Positions 1 through 7,474 of a stretch of DNA of 64,000 nt are shown one piece after another (the stretch's first letter is position 1; every line of letters starts with the position of its first letter). Under the pieces are notes generated by a model. That model was not told where the DNA came from, ran no database searches, and saw only the letters and a program-made list of their open reading frames with translations. The translations under genes were made by a program, and so were the position numbers. The stretch is from VXYL01 sp963665195. Lineage in GTDB: Bacteria; Pseudomonadota; Gammaproteobacteria; Pseudomonadales; Azotimanducaceae. The stretch covers positions 1,116,001-1,180,000 of the forward strand of contig OY762070.1 in assembly GCA_963665195.1 (NCBI GenBank), read 5' to 3'.

Positions 1-1289
1 GCATCGTCAACCGCGGTGCGGCGATCAGCGGCGATCTGGTGCTGATGGCGACGCTGGACGCGAAGATGCTGGCGTTCAACCGGCTGACCGGCGAGATCGC
101 TTGGGAGGTGACGCTCGCTCCGTATGCGGACGGTTTCAGCGCCACCTCCATGCCCATGATCGTCAAGGACATGGCCATCATCGGCATCGCCGGCGGGGAG
201 TTCGGCGTGCGCGGCTTCTTCGACGCCTACGACGTGCAGACCGGCGAGCTGCGCTGGCGGCACTACACCGTTCCCGAGGCGGGCGAGCCGGGGGTGGAGA
301 CCTGGGCCGGCGACTCCTACAAGACCGGCGGCGCGCCGGCGTGGACCAGCGGCGCGTACGATCCCGAAACCGACATCCTCTACTGGACCACCGGCAACCC
401 ATCGCCCGACTGGAACGGGGATCTCCGCGCCGGCGACAACCTCTACTCGAACAGCCTGCTGGCAGTGAATCCCGACACCGGCGAGCGCCTCTGGCATTTC
501 CAGTTCACCCCGCACGACGTATGGGATTACGATGGCAATACCCAGCTCTTCCTGGTGGATGTCGAGCGCGACGGCGAGAGCATCTCCGCCATCGTGCAGG
601 CCAACCGCAACGGCTTCTTCTACATCCTTGATCGCGCCACGGGCAAGTTCATCGACGGCACGATCTACGTCGAAGAACTCAACTGGGCGGAGCTCGACGA
701 GAACGGTCGCCCGGTGGTGAACGAACTCGCCAATCCGGTGGAGAACCCGGACTACCGCGTCTGCCCGAGCAACCTCGGCGGCATGAACGGGGCATGGACG
801 GGCGCTCTGAACCCCGACCTCGGCCTCGCCTACATCCCGGTGGTGGAGTCCTGCCAGTACTACCAGAAGGGCGAGGCGGTGTTCGTCAAGGGCGTCGCTT
901 TCATGGGCGGCACGCCGATTCCGGTGGACGTGCAGGAAGGCAAGGCGCACGGCCATCTCACGGCCATCGACGTGAACACCGGCGAGGTGCGCTGGCGCTA
1001 CATGGACAAGGACCCGATGATGGGCGGCGTGCTGTCGCTGGCGAGCGGCGTGGTGTTCACCGGCAACCAGGAAGGCTTCGCGCTGGCGCTCGATGCGGAA
1101 ACGGGCGATGTGCTGTGGAAGTTCCGCATGGGCAGCGGGATGCGCAGCCAGCCGGTGGCCTACAAGGCGAACGGCAGAAGCTACGTCGCCATCGCCTCCG
1201 GCAACTTCGCGACCTTCGTCGCCTTCGCCGGTGGGCCGCCGAAGATCCCGGAGGGCGGGCACCTGTTCGTCTTCGCGCTGCCGGAGTGA
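1..1289 (+). CDS. PQQ-dependent alcohol dehydrogenase, 5' partial
   Basis: C-terminal ~429 residues of a quinoprotein (methanol/ethanol dehydrogenase family) that oxidises alcohols in the periplasm using PQQ and a metal ion. The frame is open to the window edge, so signal peptide and N-terminal propeller blades lie outside; the first in-window ATG (39) is internal. Family landmarks are GEFGVRG, the TTGNPSPDWNGD stretch, RAGDNLYSNS, and TPHDVWDYDG. In the last, the catalytic Asp (codon 525-527) is followed two residues later by another Asp (531-533), the arrangement reported for lanthanide-dependent XoxF/ExaF-type enzymes; calcium enzymes usually have a small residue there. The stop overlaps the GTG of the next gene, an MxaJ/XoxJ-like protein, and a cytochrome follows, matching a xoxF-J-G style cluster. 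Substrate (methanol or a larger alcohol) cannot be told from this fragment. Confidence 0.93.
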   Translation, partial: IVNRGAAISGDLVLMATLDAKMLAFNRLTGEIAWEVTLAPYADGFSATSMPMIVKDMAIIGIAGGEFGVRGFFDAYDVQTGELRWRHYTVPEAGEPGVETWAGDSYKTGGAPAWTSGAYDPETDILYWTTGNPSPDWNGDLRAGDNLYSNSLLAVNPDTGERLWHFQFTPHDVWDYDGNTQLFLVDVERDGESISAIVQANRNGFFYILDRATGKFIDGTIYVEELNWAELDENGRPVVNELANPVENPDYRVCPSNLGGMNGAWTGALNPDLGLAYIPVVESCQYYQKGEAVFVKGVAFMGGTPIPVDVQEGKAHGHLTAIDVNTGEVRWRYMDKDPMMGGVLSLASGVVFTGNQEGFALALDAETGDVLWKFRMGSGMRSQPVAYKANGRSYVAIASGNFATFVAFAGGPPKIPEGGHLFVFALPE

Positions 1290-2068
1290 GCCTGAGGTGC
1301 GCGATCGTGGCGGGCGCACTGGCGCTCGCCGCGACGGCAGGCGCCGAACTGCGCGTCTGCTTTCCGCAGGACGATCCGCCGCGCGCCGTTCGCGCCGGGG
1401 CGCAGGGCTTAGATCTTGACGTGGCGCGGCACTTGGCGCAGTCGCTCGGCGAACCGCTCAAGATCGTCTGGCTACCGGTTCGCAATCAGACGGACATCGA
1501 GTCCACGGACCTGGATTTCCGGCCGCTGTTCTTCGGCGAGTGCGACCTGCAGCTCTCCATTCCGGGGGAGGAAGTGGTCGCCCGTTTCCGCGGCCGCATT
1601 GCGCTCAGCATCCCCTACTACGGCGCCGCGTTCGAGGCCGTGCCCGCAGGCACGCAGCTACGCTGGGGCGAACCGTTCGACGGTGTGGTGGCCGTGCGCG
1701 CCAATACCGTCGCCCATGTCGCCGTCAACGCCATGGGCTGGCGCTGGACCATGCGCCGCGACACGGCGGACATCCTCGGCGCGTTGCGCGGCGGCGCTGC
1801 GACAGCGGGCCTGATCTGGGGCCCGAATCTGGCAGGCACGGACGCCGCCCGAGCGCAGGGCTTCGAGCCGGCCCGCGTGCTGCGCTGGAACCTGCACGCC
1901 GCCGCCCGCCGCGACAATGCGAAGCTGGCCGCGGCGAACGAAGTCTTCGCGAGGCCCGAGTTCCGGGACCGGGTAGCAGCGCTGCTGGCCGCGCACGGCA
2001 TCCCGGACCGGGGCATTTTCGACACGGTGTACACCGCCGATGCGCTGCGCGAAGTCAAGGAGGGCTGA
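1286..2068 (+). CDS. MxaJ/XoxJ-like periplasmic binding protein of a quinoprotein dehydrogenase
   Basis: About 260 aa, family 3 solute-binding fold. The GTG at 1286 overlaps the dehydrogenase stop (GTGA) and gives a good Sec signal peptide (hydrophobic stretch ending ATAGA) before the mature start ELRVCFPQDD, so I prefer it over the longer out-of-context upstream ATG. Proteins of this type next to PQQ dehydrogenases are called MxaJ or XoxJ; they do not serve an ABC importer but are thought to help activate or assemble the dehydrogenase. No ABC permease or ATPase is nearby, which supports that role. A Shine-Dalgarno-like AAGGAGG lies at the 3' end, serving the following cytochrome gene. Confidence 0.8.
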   Translation: MSLRCAIVAGALALAATAGAELRVCFPQDDPPRAVRAGAQGLDLDVARHLAQSLGEPLKIVWLPVRNQTDIESTDLDFRPLFFGECDLQLSIPGEEVVARFRGRIALSIPYYGAAFEAVPAGTQLRWGEPFDGVVAVRANTVAHVAVNAMGWRWTMRRDTADILGALRGGAATAGLIWGPNLAGTDAARAQGFEPARVLRWNLHAAARRDNAKLAAANEVFARPEFRDRVAALLAAHGIPDRGIFDTVYTADALREVKEG

Positions 2069-2417
2069 GTTTGCTGCAATCGCCGCCGCCTGCGCCTTCT
2101 TCGCCGCTGGCTGCGGGCCGAGTTCTCCCGCGGACGCCTTCCGCGCGGACCCCCAGGCGATGCAGCGCGCCAAGTCCCTGTTCGTCGGCACCTGCGCCGG
2201 CTACTGCCACAGCACCGAGCCGCTCAACAAGGACGCGCCGTACCTGTTCGACTGCACCTGGCAGCACGGCAGCGGCCAGGATCAGGAAATCTTCGACGTG
2301 ATCGCCCAAGGCGTGCCGAATACGCGCATGATCGCCTTCAAGGGAAAGCTGCCGCAAGGCGACGACGACATCTGGCGCCTCGTCGGCTACATCAAGGCAT
2401 CCGGCGCCAACTGCTGA
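2040..2417 (+). CDS. Small c-type cytochrome with CxxxCH haem site, probable lipoprotein
   Basis: 125 aa, overlapping the previous gene by 29 bases. The N-terminus is basic then hydrophobic and ends in AAGC, a lipobox-like site, so the mature protein is probably a membrane-anchored periplasmic lipoprotein. The haem-binding motif reads C-A-G-Y-C-H (codons 2193-2210): three residues between the cysteines rather than the usual two. Sequence after it (VIAQGVPNTRMIAFKG, then DDDIWRLVGYI) is typical of class I cytochromes, with Met in TRMIAF a candidate axial ligand. By position it should take electrons from the PQQ dehydrogenase, like XoxG/MxaG. Start uncertain: ATG 2040 is the only good start giving the signal peptide. 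Confidence 0.8.
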   Translation: MRCAKSRRAEFAAIAAACAFFAAGCGPSSPADAFRADPQAMQRAKSLFVGTCAGYCHSTEPLNKDAPYLFDCTWQHGSGQDQEIFDVIAQGVPNTRMIAFKGKLPQGDDDIWRLVGYIKASGANC

Positions 2418-2431
2418 GGGAGGCGAAGACC

Positions 2432-3172
2432 ATGCCGATCAGTGCGCCCGCTGCCACCGTCGCACCGCCGCCCGTGCCGAGTCTGGCGGTGCTGATCGAC
2501 GCCGACAACACGTCCCCGGACTGGGCCGAGGCCATCTTCGAGGAAGTCGCGACGCTCGGCGAGGCAAGCGTGCGACGCATCTACGGCGACTTCACGAACC
2601 CGCAGCTGCGCGGCTGGATCAAGAAGCTCGAACACTTCGGGGTGCTGGTCCACCAGCAGTTCGCCTATACCAAGGGCAAGAACTCGTCCGACATCGCCCT
2701 CGTCATCGACGCCATGGACCTCCTGCACTCCGGCCGTTTCCAAGGCTTCGTGCTGGTTTCCTCGGACAGCGACTTCACCCGCCTCGCCAGCCGCATTCGC
2801 GAAGAGGGTCTCGACGTATTCGGCATCGGCAAGCAGCAGACGCCGGAAGCATTCCGCAAGGCGTGCAAGCGCTTCATCTACGTCGAGAACCTCATGCAGA
2901 CGGACACGGAACCCGGTCCCGGAAAGGCGGCCACCGCGGCGCCCAAGCAGCCGCCGTCCAAGGCCGTGCCGCTGATCCGCGCCGCCATGCGCGGCCAGGA
3001 CGACGAGGATTGGATCCCCTTGAGCGTCATCGGCAACCACATCCACGCCGCCAACCCGGACTTCGACGCCCGCACCTACGGCTGCGCCAAGCTGAGCGAC
3101 CTGCTGGAGAAGACGGGGCTCTTCGAGGTCGACCGCGAGACCACGCCCATGCGGGCAAGGACACCCCGCTGA
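2432..3172 (+). CDS. NYN domain RNase-like protein with C-terminal OST-HTH/LOTUS domain
   Basis: 246 aa, LabA/DUF88-like. The NYN (PIN-fold) domain covers about residues 10-150: it starts with LAVLIDADNTSP, continues with KGKNSSDIALVIDAMDLL and VLVSSDSDFTRLASRIRE, which supply the conserved acidic residues of the metal-binding nuclease centre. Residues ~175-240 (PLIRAAMRG through SDLLEKTGLFEVDR) resemble the OST-HTH/LOTUS RNA-binding module often fused to bacterial NYN domains. Likely a cytoplasmic RNA-processing enzyme; target unknown. It lies 14 bases after the cytochrome gene but has no obvious functional link to it. Strong upstream purine run GGGAGGCGAAG serves as ribosome binding site. 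Confidence 0.85.
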   Translation: MPISAPAATVAPPPVPSLAVLIDADNTSPDWAEAIFEEVATLGEASVRRIYGDFTNPQLRGWIKKLEHFGVLVHQQFAYTKGKNSSDIALVIDAMDLLHSGRFQGFVLVSSDSDFTRLASRIREEGLDVFGIGKQQTPEAFRKACKRFIYVENLMQTDTEPGPGKAATAAPKQPPSKAVPLIRAAMRGQDDEDWIPLSVIGNHIHAANPDFDARTYGCAKLSDLLEKTGLFEVDRETTPMRARTPR

Positions 3173-3363
3173 CGGGCAGCAGCGTGAACGGAGCGGCAGC
3201 GGAGCACCGCCGTCTTTGGCGACCCGGGACGACCTCGCGGTCCGGGAACTACGCTCTCCGGGCGGCGCACCTGCGGGGCGATTTGCGTGCATCATCGGCA
3301 ACACATTCGGCGTCAACGATGGTATGGTTGCGCCTTCCCTTTGGGCCTGAGACCAGACATTCG

Positions 3364-3702
3364 ATGGAAATCAACGCTGAGCGCCAAGGCGGCACCCTCA
3401 TCGCCAAAGCTGCGGGGCGCATTGACGGCGTCAACGCCAGCGACTTCGAGCAGAGCCTGCAGCGGGCGATCGCGGAGGACGACACCGCAGTCATCGTCGA
3501 CCTCGCTGAACTCTCCTACATCAGCAGTGCCGGCCTGCGCGCCGTGCTGCTGACGGCCAAGTCGCTGACGCAACGCGCCGCGAAGTTCGCCCTCTGTTCG
3601 CCGTCGAAACCGATTCGCGAAGTCTTCGAGATCAGCGGCTTCGACAAGATCATCGCGATCCACGACAGCCGCGACGACGCGATCGCTGCGGTCAGCAGCT
3701 AG
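3364..3702 (+). CDS. STAS-domain anti-sigma factor antagonist
   Basis: 112 aa, a single STAS domain like RsbV/SpoIIAA. The frame is open upstream, but the protein aligns from MEINAERQGG (ATG 3364); an in-frame ATG at 3319 would add 15 residues unlike the family. The phosphorylatable Ser is in YISSAGLRAV (residues ~55-64). In partner switching, the unphosphorylated form binds an RsbW-type kinase; the matching kinase (7053-7472) and PP2C phosphatase (7475-8749) are encoded convergently just downstream, so these proteins probably form one switch. Separated from the histidine kinase by a perfect hairpin at 3709-3730. Confidence 0.88.
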   Translation: MEINAERQGGTLIAKAAGRIDGVNASDFEQSLQRAIAEDDTAVIVDLAELSYISSAGLRAVLLTAKSLTQRAAKFALCSPSKPIREVFEISGFDKIIAIHDSRDDAIAAVSS

Positions 3703-3708
3703 CCCCAC

Positions 3709-3730
3709 CCGGCAGTCGGCGCACTGCCGG
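3709..3730. terminator. Hairpin between convergent STAS and histidine-kinase genes
   Basis: Perfect 8-bp stem CCGGCAGT / ACTGCCGG around a 6-base loop CGGCGC, lying in the 36-bp gap between two converging stop codons. There is no long T-run on either side, so it would be a weak or Rho-assisted bidirectional terminator. Assigned by position and symmetry only. Confidence 0.55.
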
Positions 3731-3738
3731 CTACGCGG

Positions 3739-5886
3739 TCAATCCTCCTCCTCGGCGGCCGGCGCGGCAGCGCCCGGACCGCTGATGGGGATGTCGACGA
3801 TCATCTCCGTGTGGCTGCCCGGCGCGGAGTCCACGCGAATGCTGCCGCCGTGCTGACGGACGATATCGCTCGATAGGGCGAGTCCCAAGCCGGTGCCCTG
3901 GTCCGTCGGCTTGGTGGTGAAGAACGGGTTGAAGATCTTGTCGATCACTTCCGGCGGGATGCCGCTGCCGTTGTCGCGGATGCACACCTCGATGCGATCC
4001 TCAAGGCGCCGGGTGGCGAGGCGCAAGGTAGGCTCGAACCCCTCGCCTTCCTTGCGACGGCGCTCATCGGTCGCATGGCAGGCGTTGCCCACCATGTTCA
4101 GGAATACGCGGCCGAGGTCCTGCGGCACCACCTCGATCTCGCCGACCTCGGGGTCCAGGTCCTGCTCGATCTTCAGCTGGAACTCGGTGTCCGTGGCGCG
4201 GGCGCTGTGGAACGCGAGCCGAGCGTGCTCGTCGAGCAGCAGGTTGATGTCCGTCATCTGCCGGTCGCCGCTGTCGCGACCCATCTTCAGCATGTCGTTG
4301 ACGATGCGGTCGGCGCGCCCGCCGTGGTTGGCGATGCGGCTCAGGTTCTCCGTCAGGTCACCGCAGATTTCGTCCATGTAGGAGACCTGCTCCTCGTCGA
4401 GGTCCTCGGCCAGGTCCTCGAGCTCTTCCTTCAGCTCATCCAGCAGCTCCTGCGATGCCTCCGAGAAGTTCTTCACGAAGTTCAGCGGGTTGCGGATTTC
4501 ATGCGCGACGCCGGCGGTCAACTCGCCAAGCGCCGCCAGCTTCTCGCGAGCGACGATCTGATCCTGCGCCTTGCCGAGTTCCTCCAGGGTGGACTCGAGC
4601 TGCTCGTTCTTGCCGCGCAGCTCCTCGGCCAGCTTCTCCACCAGATTCAGGCGCTGCACTTCGAGGGCGTGGCGGCGGAAGACTTCCAGCGCCGCCGCCA
4701 TGTCGGCTACCTCGTCGCGGCCGGCGATGTCCACCTCGGCCTCGAGATCCCCGTCGGCCATCGCTCTCATGCGCTCGGAGAGGCGCGCCAGCCGGCTAAG
4801 CAGAACGCGGCCGACGAACAGCCAGGCGATCAGCACCGCGCCGATGATGCTCACGGCATTGAGCGCCAGCAGCAGCGTGCGGCCGGTCAGGATGGCGTCG
4901 TTCGCGACCCCGGTGGCGGTCTCCGCGCTGCGCCGCGCCGCCGCCACCAGCGCCTGCACGCCAGTCACCAGCTCGGCCACGATCTCGCGGTTCGCCGCCA
5001 GCAGCCGGCGTTGATCTTCGGCCACTGTGAGCTCCTCGCTGCGCAGCTCGATGCCACCGTCGTCGCCGAGGCCGAGTTCGCGCAGCCGCTCGAGCGACGC
5101 GTCCACCGCTGCCTGCATGTCGGCGTCCTCCAAGGCACCCACGCTGCGGTCGATGCGATCGGACGCCGCCTGCAAGCGGTCCTTGAGCGGATCGAGGCGC
5201 GCCCTGTCGGCTAGATCGAAGGCGCTCGACAGAAGCTGGATCGCGATATTGGTATCCGCCTGCAGGCCTGCCAGATGCCGATAGCGGTCGATCTGCGCTT
5301 CGGAAAGATGCGCGGCGCGGGGTGCGGCCGGCCGACCAAGATCCCGGTAGCCCGTCATGGCAAAGAACAACTGGTCGTCGATGGCGGGAACCAGCATGCG
5401 CGCCAGCTCCTGGCGCACCGTTTCGAGTTCGGCCAAGATCGCGTTGCCGCGCCCTGCCAAGGCGAGACGGTCCGCCACGGACTGCTCCACGGCGGCGAGA
5501 TTCGCGACCAGATCGTCGCCGCGTTGCCGCAGGCGGTCGTAGTCGGCGCTCTCCGCGCCCATGAAGCCGGACAGCGCCACCTCGAAACGCTGCCGCTCCA
5601 CGGCGATGTCCGCCGCTATGCGTTGCAGTTCCGCGGTTTCCTCCACCGCCGCCAGCCGCGGCGCGGCGGCCACCAGCGTCGCCGCCTGCTGCGCCACGCG
5701 GAAGGCGGCTTCCATGTTCGGCACCAGGTCGTTGACGCGGCGCTGGGCGTCGCCGACGCTGTTGAAGGAGAACCACGCCACGAGGCTCGCGAGCATGGTG
5801 AATGCCACTGCGGCGCCGATGCCCGCGTAGAGCTGTACCGAGATGCGATGCCGCCCCGCCGCCAACCGTGCAAGCCAAGCGGCCAT
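3739..5886 (-). CDS. HAMP-containing sensor histidine kinase
   Basis: 715 aa. TM1 about 17-41, a large helical periplasmic sensor region to ~335, TM2 about 338-360, HAMP ~360-410, coiled coil, then the kinase core. The phosphoacceptor His462 lies in GVAHEIRNPLNF; the N box is LNMVGNACHATDE (~597), G1 is DNGSGIP (~638), and G2 is GTGLGL (~664). An unusual acidic stretch (~482-500, ELKEELEDLAEDLDEEQ) sits between the two dimerisation helices. ATG 5886 directly abuts the stop of the binding-protein gene, so the two are co-transcribed. The bound periplasmic protein may present ligand to the sensor region. No DNA-binding regulator is adjacent; the receiver-PP2C protein of the same operon is the likely phosphotransfer target. 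Confidence 0.93.
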   Translation of the reverse strand: MAAWLARLAAGRHRISVQLYAGIGAAVAFTMLASLVAWFSFNSVGDAQRRVNDLVPNMEAAFRVAQQAATLVAAAPRLAAVEETAELQRIAADIAVERQRFEVALSGFMGAESADYDRLRQRGDDLVANLAAVEQSVADRLALAGRGNAILAELETVRQELARMLVPAIDDQLFFAMTGYRDLGRPAAPRAAHLSEAQIDRYRHLAGLQADTNIAIQLLSSAFDLADRARLDPLKDRLQAASDRIDRSVGALEDADMQAAVDASLERLRELGLGDDGGIELRSEELTVAEDQRRLLAANREIVAELVTGVQALVAAARRSAETATGVANDAILTGRTLLLALNAVSIIGAVLIAWLFVGRVLLSRLARLSERMRAMADGDLEAEVDIAGRDEVADMAAALEVFRRHALEVQRLNLVEKLAEELRGKNEQLESTLEELGKAQDQIVAREKLAALGELTAGVAHEIRNPLNFVKNFSEASQELLDELKEELEDLAEDLDEEQVSYMDEICGDLTENLSRIANHGGRADRIVNDMLKMGRDSGDRQMTDINLLLDEHARLAFHSARATDTEFQLKIEQDLDPEVGEIEVVPQDLGRVFLNMVGNACHATDERRRKEGEGFEPTLRLATRRLEDRIEVCIRDNGSGIPPEVIDKIFNPFFTTKPTDQGTGLGLALSSDIVRQHGGSIRVDSAPGSHTEMIVDIPISGPGAAAPAAEEED

Positions 5887-7056
5887 CTAGGGCACGTCCC
5901 GGAGGCTGGTGATGGGCCGGTAGCCGCCAGCCGAGTCGATAACGGTCAGAAACACCCGGTCCGAGCCCTGATTGTCGCCTTCGCCGTAGCGGAGCTCGAA
6001 GCCGTCCAAGTCGACGCTGTCCTTGGCGGCGAGGGCGCTGAGAAAGCAGGCGCGCTGCAACGCTTCGCCGCATGCGTCGAGCGCAGCGATGGCCAGACGC
6101 CCCGCCAGATAGCCCTCCAGCGAGACGAAGCCCGGTTCCTGATCGTCCGCGACGACGCTGAGCGCTTCCGCGTACGCGGCCACAATGGGCGGCTCAGCGG
6201 CGCGCGGGAACGGCACCACCTGCGTGACGAACACGCCCGCGCCGCGCGCACCGAGTTCTCGGGCCAAGGCATTGCTGCCAACGAATGAGATGGTAATGAA
6301 CACCGGATCGAAGCCGATTTGGCGCGCCCAGGCGATGAGGCGCGCCACCGGCTCGTAGGCGCCGACCAGAATGACGGCGTCCGGCTCGCCGGCGACGAGA
6401 TCCAAGAGCGCCGTCTTCACCGCCGTCGTGTTGCGCGGATAGACGCCCACCGCGACGGGGCTCATCTGCCGATCCTGCAAGGCCTTGCGGGCGCCTTCGA
6501 GCCCGGCGCGCCCGAACGAATCGTCCTGGTACATCACGGCGATGCGCCGGATCCCCAGGTCGCCGATGAGGCGCGCCACCATCGCCTCGGTCTCGTCGTC
6601 GTAGGAGGCGCGCAGGTTGATGACGTTGGCGCCGCTGCCGACGGCATCGCGCAGGAAGGCGGCGCCGGTGAACGGCGCGACATAGGGAACGCCGGCTTCG
6701 GCGGCCACCGGAACGGCGGCCCGCGAGGTGGGAGTGCCGACTGCGCCGATCAGCGCGAAGACGCCCTCGTCCCGAATCAGCGCGCGGGTGTTGGCGATCG
6801 CCTTCTCCGGCTCGTAGGCATCGTCCAGAGAGATCAGGCGCAACTCGCGCCCGGCGACGCCGCCCTGGTCGTTGCGCTCGCGGAATGCCGCCTCGATGCC
6901 GAGGCGCATGTTCCTGCCGAGGTCCTGCGCCGGGCCGGAAAGCGCCGCGGACTGTCCGAAGAGGATGCCGTCTTCGCTGACGCCGCCGTCCTGGGCGCCC
7001 GCGCAGACGCCCGCGAGCAGTCCGGCGGCCAGCACGGAGGCCCGCGCCGCGCTCAC
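5887..7056 (-). CDS. Periplasmic ligand-binding protein, branched-chain amino acid (Peripla_BP_6) type
   Basis: 389 aa. GTG start at 7056 overlaps the stop of the RsbW-like gene. A short signal peptide (to about AGAQD) precedes the mature domain beginning EDGILFGQSAALSGPAQDLG, the hallmark of LivJ/AmiC-like proteins. Later motifs GVFALIGAVGTPTS and RRIAVMYQDDSFGRAG are typical of the two-lobed type I fold. No ABC permease or ATPase genes lie nearby. It is enclosed in a signalling operon directly before a sensor kinase, so I infer a sensory role (ligand reporter to the kinase) instead of import. Ligand unknown. Confidence 0.85.
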   Translation of the reverse strand: MSAARASVLAAGLLAGVCAGAQDGGVSEDGILFGQSAALSGPAQDLGRNMRLGIEAAFRERNDQGGVAGRELRLISLDDAYEPEKAIANTRALIRDEGVFALIGAVGTPTSRAAVPVAAEAGVPYVAPFTGAAFLRDAVGSGANVINLRASYDDETEAMVARLIGDLGIRRIAVMYQDDSFGRAGLEGARKALQDRQMSPVAVGVYPRNTTAVKTALLDLVAGEPDAVILVGAYEPVARLIAWARQIGFDPVFITISFVGSNALARELGARGAGVFVTQVVPFPRAAEPPIVAAYAEALSVVADDQEPGFVSLEGYLAGRLAIAALDACGEALQRACFLSALAAKDSVDLDGFELRYGEGDNQGSDRVFLTVIDSAGGYRPITSLRDVP

Positions 7057-7472
7057 TCGATTCGTTTGCTGGCCGTCAGGCGATTGCGGCCGTCTTCTCG
7101 AACGTAGGCCAACTCGTCCATCAGCGTTTTGACCAGAAAGACGCCGAGGCCGCCCACGCGCCGCTCATCGACGCTGGCCTCGAGGTCCGGCTCCGGCGCC
7201 TCCTCGAGCGGATCGAAGGCGCGCCCGTTGTCGGCTACTTCGATGGTCACCGACTCGGCCTGCGAGTCCACCAGCACCTCCATCTCGTGGCTGTCCGTCT
7301 CGGCCTCGTCGAAGCCGTAGTTGACGACGTTGACGCAGATCTCTTCCAGCACCAGTTCGATCTGGTAGATGAGCTCCGCCGACCAGGACTGCGTCTCGGC
7401 GAACTTGGCGATGATCTGCTGGAGCTTGGCGAACTCGTCCAAGTCCGCCTGCATTTGTAGTGCGAGGCGCAT
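7053..7472 (-). CDS. RsbW/SpoIIAB-like anti-sigma serine kinase (HATPase_c_2)
   Basis: 139 aa starting MRLALQMQADLDEFAKL (ATG 7472), two bases after the stop of the phosphatase gene; the longer upstream frame is the shadow of that gene. The GHKL ATPase fold is shown by LVLEEICVNVVNYGF (N box, E..N), EVADNGRAFDP (D-x-G) and VGGLGVFLVKTLMDEL. Such kinases bind and inhibit a sigma factor or other target and phosphorylate a STAS antagonist. The likely antagonist is the STAS protein at 3364-3702. rpoD lies just upstream on the same strand, but a dedicated alternative sigma factor is not in this window. Confidence 0.9.
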   Translation of the reverse strand: MRLALQMQADLDEFAKLQQIIAKFAETQSWSAELIYQIELVLEEICVNVVNYGFDEAETDSHEMEVLVDSQAESVTIEVADNGRAFDPLEEAPEPDLEASVDERRVGGLGVFLVKTLMDELAYVREDGRNRLTASKRIE

Positions 7473-7474
7473 CG

